Shown: positions 59,435-64,000 of the stretch, in pieces
How positions within the stretch are numbered: position 1 is the first letter of the stretch
Layout: each line of letters begins with the position of its first letter
Origin: Anaeramoeba flamelloides
Taxonomy: Eukaryota > Metamonada > Anaeramoebidae
Assembly (NCBI GenBank): GCA_027625915.1
Contig: JANTQA010000047.1
Coordinates: 18,910,001 to 18,974,000 of the forward strand
DNA: 64,000 nucleotides
Direction: 5' to 3'
Notes under the pieces: generated by a model
Databases searched by the model: none
What the model was told of the DNA's origin: nothing
Seen by the model: the letters and a program-made list of their open reading frames with translations, nothing else
Made by a program: the position numbers and the translations under genes

Positions 59435-60600
59435 TAGTGTTAATTTTTTTCAATTAAAAGTTCATTAATGAAAAATCAGCAATGCTCATTTCGAAAATTA
59501 TTATTAACATTTTTTTAGTTTTTAATTCTCTTTTTTATGAGTTAAATAGTGTGTTTTTTTATAAGTTGAGAATAATTTAAAAGTGAATTACAAATCATAT
59601 TTAATTATTAGTTGTTATTGGAAACTAAATAATATATTTTTTTTCAATTTATTATTTCAGATAAGTCACAATTTTCGAAATGATGTTTCTTTTTTAGTCT
59701 TAAATAAACTGGTTTATACAATCAACCTTTTTTCTACAGTTTTGAAACCTGGTAATACTTTTTAGGTTTTTTGCTCTTTTATTTATTTGTTGTGCTTAAA
59801 TTCAAACGATTTTTTTTTAAAAAATATTTTGAATAGAGTTGTTGAAGATTTTCAGTTTAGATGTTGTATACTTTTTCCAAAGTTGTTGATAAATTAGATA
59901 ATTTTAAAGAGTCTTTTAAAGATCGAGTTTTCCTCCCATTTTAAAGTGTTCACAACTCCATTTCAATTATCAAATCCTTCTACTAATAATAAATTGATAT
60001 ATATATATATATATATATATATACTTGTTTATTCAAGAACAGCTAATTATAAAATCTGATTAATCATTCGATTTTAAAATGTCAGGAAAATAAAAAAACA
60101 CACTATTTGACTCATAAAAAAGAGAATTAAAAACTAAAAAAAAAAGTTAATAATAATTTTTGAAATGAACATTTCTGCATTTCATTACTAATCTTTAACT
60201 CAAAAAAAGTTACAAAACAAGATTTTTTGTTAATAATTATCTGGATTTTTATATCTTTATTTTAGCCACATAGTTTTGATTTATTTTTATTGAGATTTCA
60301 AAAAAATTGATTTTTTTTTTTTCAAATTGACTTTTTTCAAAACAAATTCAAGAAAATAAAAGTAAGAAAAGTAAAAGAAAATGAAAAAAAGAAATTAAGA
60401 TAGGAAAAAAAAAAAAACAGAATAAAACGATTGGAAATTATTGAAAGAATCATCTGGATCTCAAAATATAAGAATTTTTTTGGAGAAAAATACTGAATAA
60501 AAATCATTGAATATGTCTATTTATCCAATAAAACTGACATTTTTGACTAAAAAAGAGTTTATTTTTTTTTACTAAAAGTCTTGAACTTTTAACCATAACA
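59435..60600. repeat. Long dispersed repeat, family M, copy 3, inverted pair
   Basis: The left part (59,435-59,680) is the reverse complement of 48,840-49,150, and the right part (60,020-60,600) is a direct copy of 48,950 onward. The two therefore pair with each other, for example 'cactatttgactcataaaaa' with 'ttttttatgagttaaatagtg'. An (AT)n run at about 59,996-60,023 lies between them. Non-coding. Confidence 0.6.
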
Positions 60601-60789
60601 ATAATATTTTCTAACTGGCCACTCAGCCACTAATTCAATTTTACTAATCTCGCTTTTAAAATGCCTGAACCATTGGGTATAAAATTAATTTGTAATTCAA
60701 TAAAGATCATGATTTAATATTAAACTTCTTTTTAACGATTCAAATACCTTAAGGGTATTTTAAACTGAAAAAAAATCTTCAAGTAAAGT

Positions 60790-61900
60790 TAATAGCAATT
60801 TCAAAAAAAATATTATCACATCTTGAAATTGGAAAAATGAAGTAAAAATCTCATTACTATAATACCAAACTTACTTTCAAAGCTATTTTCAGAAAGTAAT
60901 TATTTTTTTTTTTAAATTTTGATCCATTTTTCTCATTTTTGAAAAATTCACTAAAATAAAATATTTCAAATTCTTCCAAAGACAATTATTTTCGTTCAAG
61001 AAAAAAGAAATCTTTTTGTATGTGAAGGAAATATTAAAAATACAATTTAAAAATAAAACCAATATGTATAGGAAAAAATAACACTATTTAAAAAATTACT
61101 TAATTTCCAAAAAAATTACCATTATTATTTTAAACTTTTAAAAAAATATAATATATTTATTTGATCTTATTTATTTTTTCAAATTTTTATTTTTCGATAA
61201 AAAAAAATACTAAAAAAAAACTAAATATTAAATTGAAATTTATATCCAAAATATTTTTTTGAAAATATCTATAATATTAAACTTAGAATCTAGAGAAAAA
61301 AATATATAATTCAATTATTTTTAATCAATAATTAATAACCCAAAGTTAATATTTCCAGTGTGTTAGGAACAACCCAAGGATGAAAATAATTTATAGAATC
61401 TATTATTATTATTCAATATTTCGCAGATTTTCAATAAATAAAACCAATTTAACACAATAATTCTAATATTTTTATTAATAGATATTCTCAAATCAATAAT
61501 TTTAAGACTAATTATTGGTTTATTTCTGCTCTTAGTGTTTGAAAAAGAATATTACCTAACCTTTTAAATTTTATAAATTTAATAAATATATTTTGAATAA
61601 AATAAGTGATCAATTTTTTTAGATCTTCAAGGATTCAATATTTGATTTATTATTCTTATATTTTTAAAATAAGATTCATGCTTTAATTTTATTTACTCAT
61701 ATAAGACTCCCAGAAATTACTAAAAGTGAGATAACCTAAAAATAAAAAATCTTTTGATATATTTTTCTTATTCTGTTTTTGATCCAAAATCCAAACTAAA
61801 AAGATCAGATGTTGTGACCTGAAAAATTAATTGAGAAAAAACGAACTTCTTTTTAAAAAAGATAACTCACCTCAAGAAAACCAATAAAGGAAGTTGTTTA
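60790..61900 (+). repeat. Long dispersed repeat, copy 2 (partner of 1-1,110)
   Basis: About 1.1 kb matching the first bases of the window directly. It follows the family M copy without a clear break, so both may be parts of one longer element. No conserved frame. Confidence 0.65.
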
Positions 61901-61965
61901 TCAGGTTTAAATATGAATCATATGTTTATAATTACTCTATTGACTTTGAGAAAAAAAATAAATAC

Positions 61966-62550
61966 AATTATCCAATCAATCTTAAGGTTTACAATCCCTG
62001 AAATTTTAAAAAAAGATTATCTTGTGTGGGGAGTAGTAGCTTGTTAATTTGGTTCTTATCTGATCGATCTTATTCTTGAGATGAGTTTAAATAGTGTTTC
62101 AAAATTGCATTTTTTGTTAATCTTTTTTTTTCCTGAAATCCAAATTGAAGAGTGTAAGATTGATAGACTGGTATGTGTTCAAGAATAAATTTTTATTTTT
62201 GGGTTGTAGAAGAAAACTTTCATTTTCTTTATTGTCAATTAACTATAAGAAAAAAAATTTTTTTTAAAAGATCCTAATAAAAGCAAACCTAATTATAAAT
62301 TTCAATTGAAAAACCCACAATTCACATTTTTTTAAAACTTAACTTTCGATATATTAGTCTTATAGACTTCAATTTGGATTTCAGGAAAAAAAAAGATTAA
62401 CAAAAAATGCAATTTTGAAACACTATTTAAACTCATCTCAAGAATAAGATCGATCAGATAAGAACCAAATTAACAAGCTACTACTCCCCACACAAGATAA
62501 CCTTTTTTTAAAATTCAGGGATTTGTAAACCTTAAGATTGATTGGATAAT
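61966..62550. repeat. Foldback element, family A, copy 3 (about 0.58 kb)
   Basis: The arms pair from the outermost 'aattatccaatcaatctta' through 'gtttacaatccctgaaatt' and 'agctacta' blocks to the inner 'tttcaaaattgcattttttg'. It lies about 230 bases upstream of the tail-anchored ubiquitin-fold gene. Non-coding. Confidence 0.8.
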
Positions 62551-62782
62551 TATTTTCAATTTGATAATTTTTCTCTTGAAAAGCATGTTTGGATTTCAAT
62601 TTTCCAAATTTAGAATAGTACTACAAAAAAACCCTGAATTTAAACATTTTCGACCGAAAAAATTCCACATTTAAAAAAAATCATATTCAACCAAAATCAG
62701 AGATAAGAATTTTAGATTTCTCATTTTTTTCATATTTCATACTTCATAACTCAACAAAACATAACAAATTAACAATTTTAAA

Positions 62783-63469
62783 ATGGAAAAACAACAAGTT
62801 TTAAGAATAAAACTTTCAGATTATTCACTCAAATTGAAAGTCTCCAAAAAAACAACAATTTCTCAACTCAAACAAATAATTTTCAAAAAAACCAAAATTG
62901 AACCACTTTTCCAAAGAATCATTGGTTTAAACCATAGCACCGAAGACGAAGAGGTAAGACTATTTTAAATTTGATTTTATTTTGAATTGTGCTTTGGGCA
63001 AGAGGATCTCCAATAAACTTATCTTTTTCACCTTTCTTTGATTGTGTTTATCAAAAGTGTCCATTGGGTGTTTTGAATCTTCAATCTAATCATCACATAA
63101 CAGTAACACATCTCTCCAAAGAGGAAATTGAAAAAAAAATGAATAGAATCCCAGAGATCGTTTCAGATCCTGAAATTGATGAAGATCCTGAAAATGTTGA
63201 AGATCTTGTGTCTCTCGAAATGATCTCAGATGTCACACCACCATTACTTGGTAATTTTTCTCATTTTTTGCTCTTTATCTTTTTTCTTTTTTTTTTCTCT
63301 TTTTTTTCTTTTTCTTTTTCTTTTTCTCCATCTAATTCTTTTGAATTACTATACGTCGGTTTTTGGTTGTTAAACAAAAACCATTGATTTTATAGGAATA
63401 GTGAAACAATCTTGGTTCAAAAACATTTTTTTTTTTATTTTTCTTTTGGTAACATTGTTAAAAAAATGA
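62783..63469 (+). CDS. Ubiquitin-fold protein with C-terminal membrane anchor, three exons
   Basis: Exons 62,783-62,953, 63,058-63,250 and 63,396-63,469; introns of 104 bp (GTAAGA...AAAAG) and 145 bp (GTAATT...TATAG). Phases agree and the product is about 145 residues. Residues 1-80 look like a ubiquitin fold: LRIKLSDYSLKLKV, a helix TISQLKQIIFKKT, then PLFQRIIGLN and a closing strand HHITVTHL. No Gly-Gly tail follows. A Glu/Asp/Pro-rich linker (IVSDPEIDEDPENVEDLV) leads to a final hydrophobic segment, WFKNIFFFIFLLVTLLKK, that should act as a tail anchor with only a few residues beyond it. This layout recalls HERP- or TMUB-like UBL membrane proteins of ER quality control, though no specific orthologue is evident. 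A proteasome- or p97-recruiting role is an inference. Exon 3 is short, so the anchor depends on the splice call. Confidence 0.78.
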
Positions 63470-64000
63470 AATTTATCAAAAGAACTTAATGTTCTTCTTT
63501 GGTGGCTTCGAAAAATAAAGTTACCATGATTTCCAAACCTTTAAAATTGTAAAAAATAATTTATAACTTAAGGAAGCAGGAGTATTTTACCATTTTGAAA
63601 AATTTTAATTGTGACAACCCTACTGAAAAAAGGATTTTTTGAGTGACATTGAATATTGAAACCTAGATAAACCAAAATACCATACGCTGCTCTATTTAAT
63701 AAAAGAAAACGAACCCAAATTAAACCTGAATTGAATCTTTAATTTTTCAATTTTTTGAAACATTTTTTTGATTAAATTTTTGGTTTTTATTAAATTATGC
63801 TTTGGATCTAAACTCTTTTTCAAATAAAATGACACAGAAAATTTCAAGAATTATTCATAATTGAATCAAATTAATTGTAGTATCATTCTTAAATCTAAAA
63901 AACCCTTTAAAACATAAAAAAAACACCCAAAAGAAGAATTAAAACCCATTAAAACAAAACAATAAAAATTAAAATTAAATATTTTAAAAATTGATGCGCC
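63470..64000. other. Downstream flank to the window end
   Basis: No gene or repeat recognised. Confidence 0.4.

Noticed and set aside
1-64000. tRNA, rRNA, CRISPR arrays, transposase or reverse transcriptase genes
   Set aside because: No B-box-like tRNA core, rRNA-like conserved block, regular spaced repeats or recognisable transposase or polymerase motifs were seen on either strand; degraded remnants could escape reading by eye.

Overview
The window reads as nuclear DNA of an anaerobic, intron-bearing single-celled eukaryote. It is extremely AT-rich, and the GC-richer islands are almost always genes. The gene set is eukaryotic (ribosomal protein eL22, maspardin, a CRT-like transporter, a TEX264-like protein, two ubiquitin-fold proteins). 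Introns are spliceosomal (GT...AG) and the standard stop codons are used. One gene is a bacterial-type group B [FeFe]-hydrogenase, which points to hydrogen metabolism without oxygen. Charged low-complexity runs (K/E/N/S) inside or at the ends of proteins, together with the hydrogenase, suggest something like Anaeramoeba or another anaerobic amoeba or flagellate. That placement is an inference; no rRNA marker is present.

Layout, left to right. 1-9.6 kb: no gene, several foldback repeats. 9.65-10.81 kb (+): an unrecognised 387-residue gene. 13.7-24.9 kb (-): one hydrogenase gene in four exons, with introns of 279 bp, about 4.95 kb and 4.5 kb filled with dispersed repeats. 25-29.5 kb: repeats only. 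29.55-30.75 kb (-): maspardin-like alpha/beta-hydrolase whose nucleophile serine is replaced by glycine. 32.18-33.03 kb (+): eL22 in three exons. 33.2-37.7 kb: a few unrecognised coding-like patches among repeats. 37.7-41.5 kb: a CRT-like transporter gene (+) bracketed by old inverted repeats, with a TA-flanked miniature element just upstream of its start. 45.96-46.77 kb (+): TEX264-like membrane protein. 50.6-52.97 kb (-): zinc-ribbon plus VWA protein in three exons, the first only 16 nt. 57.59-57.94 kb (+): NEDD8-like protein in two exons, ending in a single glycine. 62.78-63.47 kb (+): ubiquitin-fold protein with a C-terminal membrane anchor, in three exons.

The genes form no operon or evident pathway; each appears to be separately transcribed. 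About eight genes in 64 kb is sparse, and a good part of the remainder belongs to a small number of recurring, non-coding, mostly palindromic repeat families: TA-flanked MITE-like elements, foldbacks up to about 0.8 kb, TCGCGAT-type arrays, and longer dispersed copies. No transposase, reverse transcriptase, tRNA, rRNA or CRISPR array was recognised.

The points most worth following are the long-intron group B hydrogenase with one unresolved splice junction and a Trp in place of the usual Pro in its H-cluster motif, the serine-less maspardin, the NEDD8-like protein that stops one residue short of the usual Gly-Gly, the tail-anchored ubiquitin-like protein, and the inverted-repeat frame around the CRT-like gene. 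All exon boundaries were read by eye.
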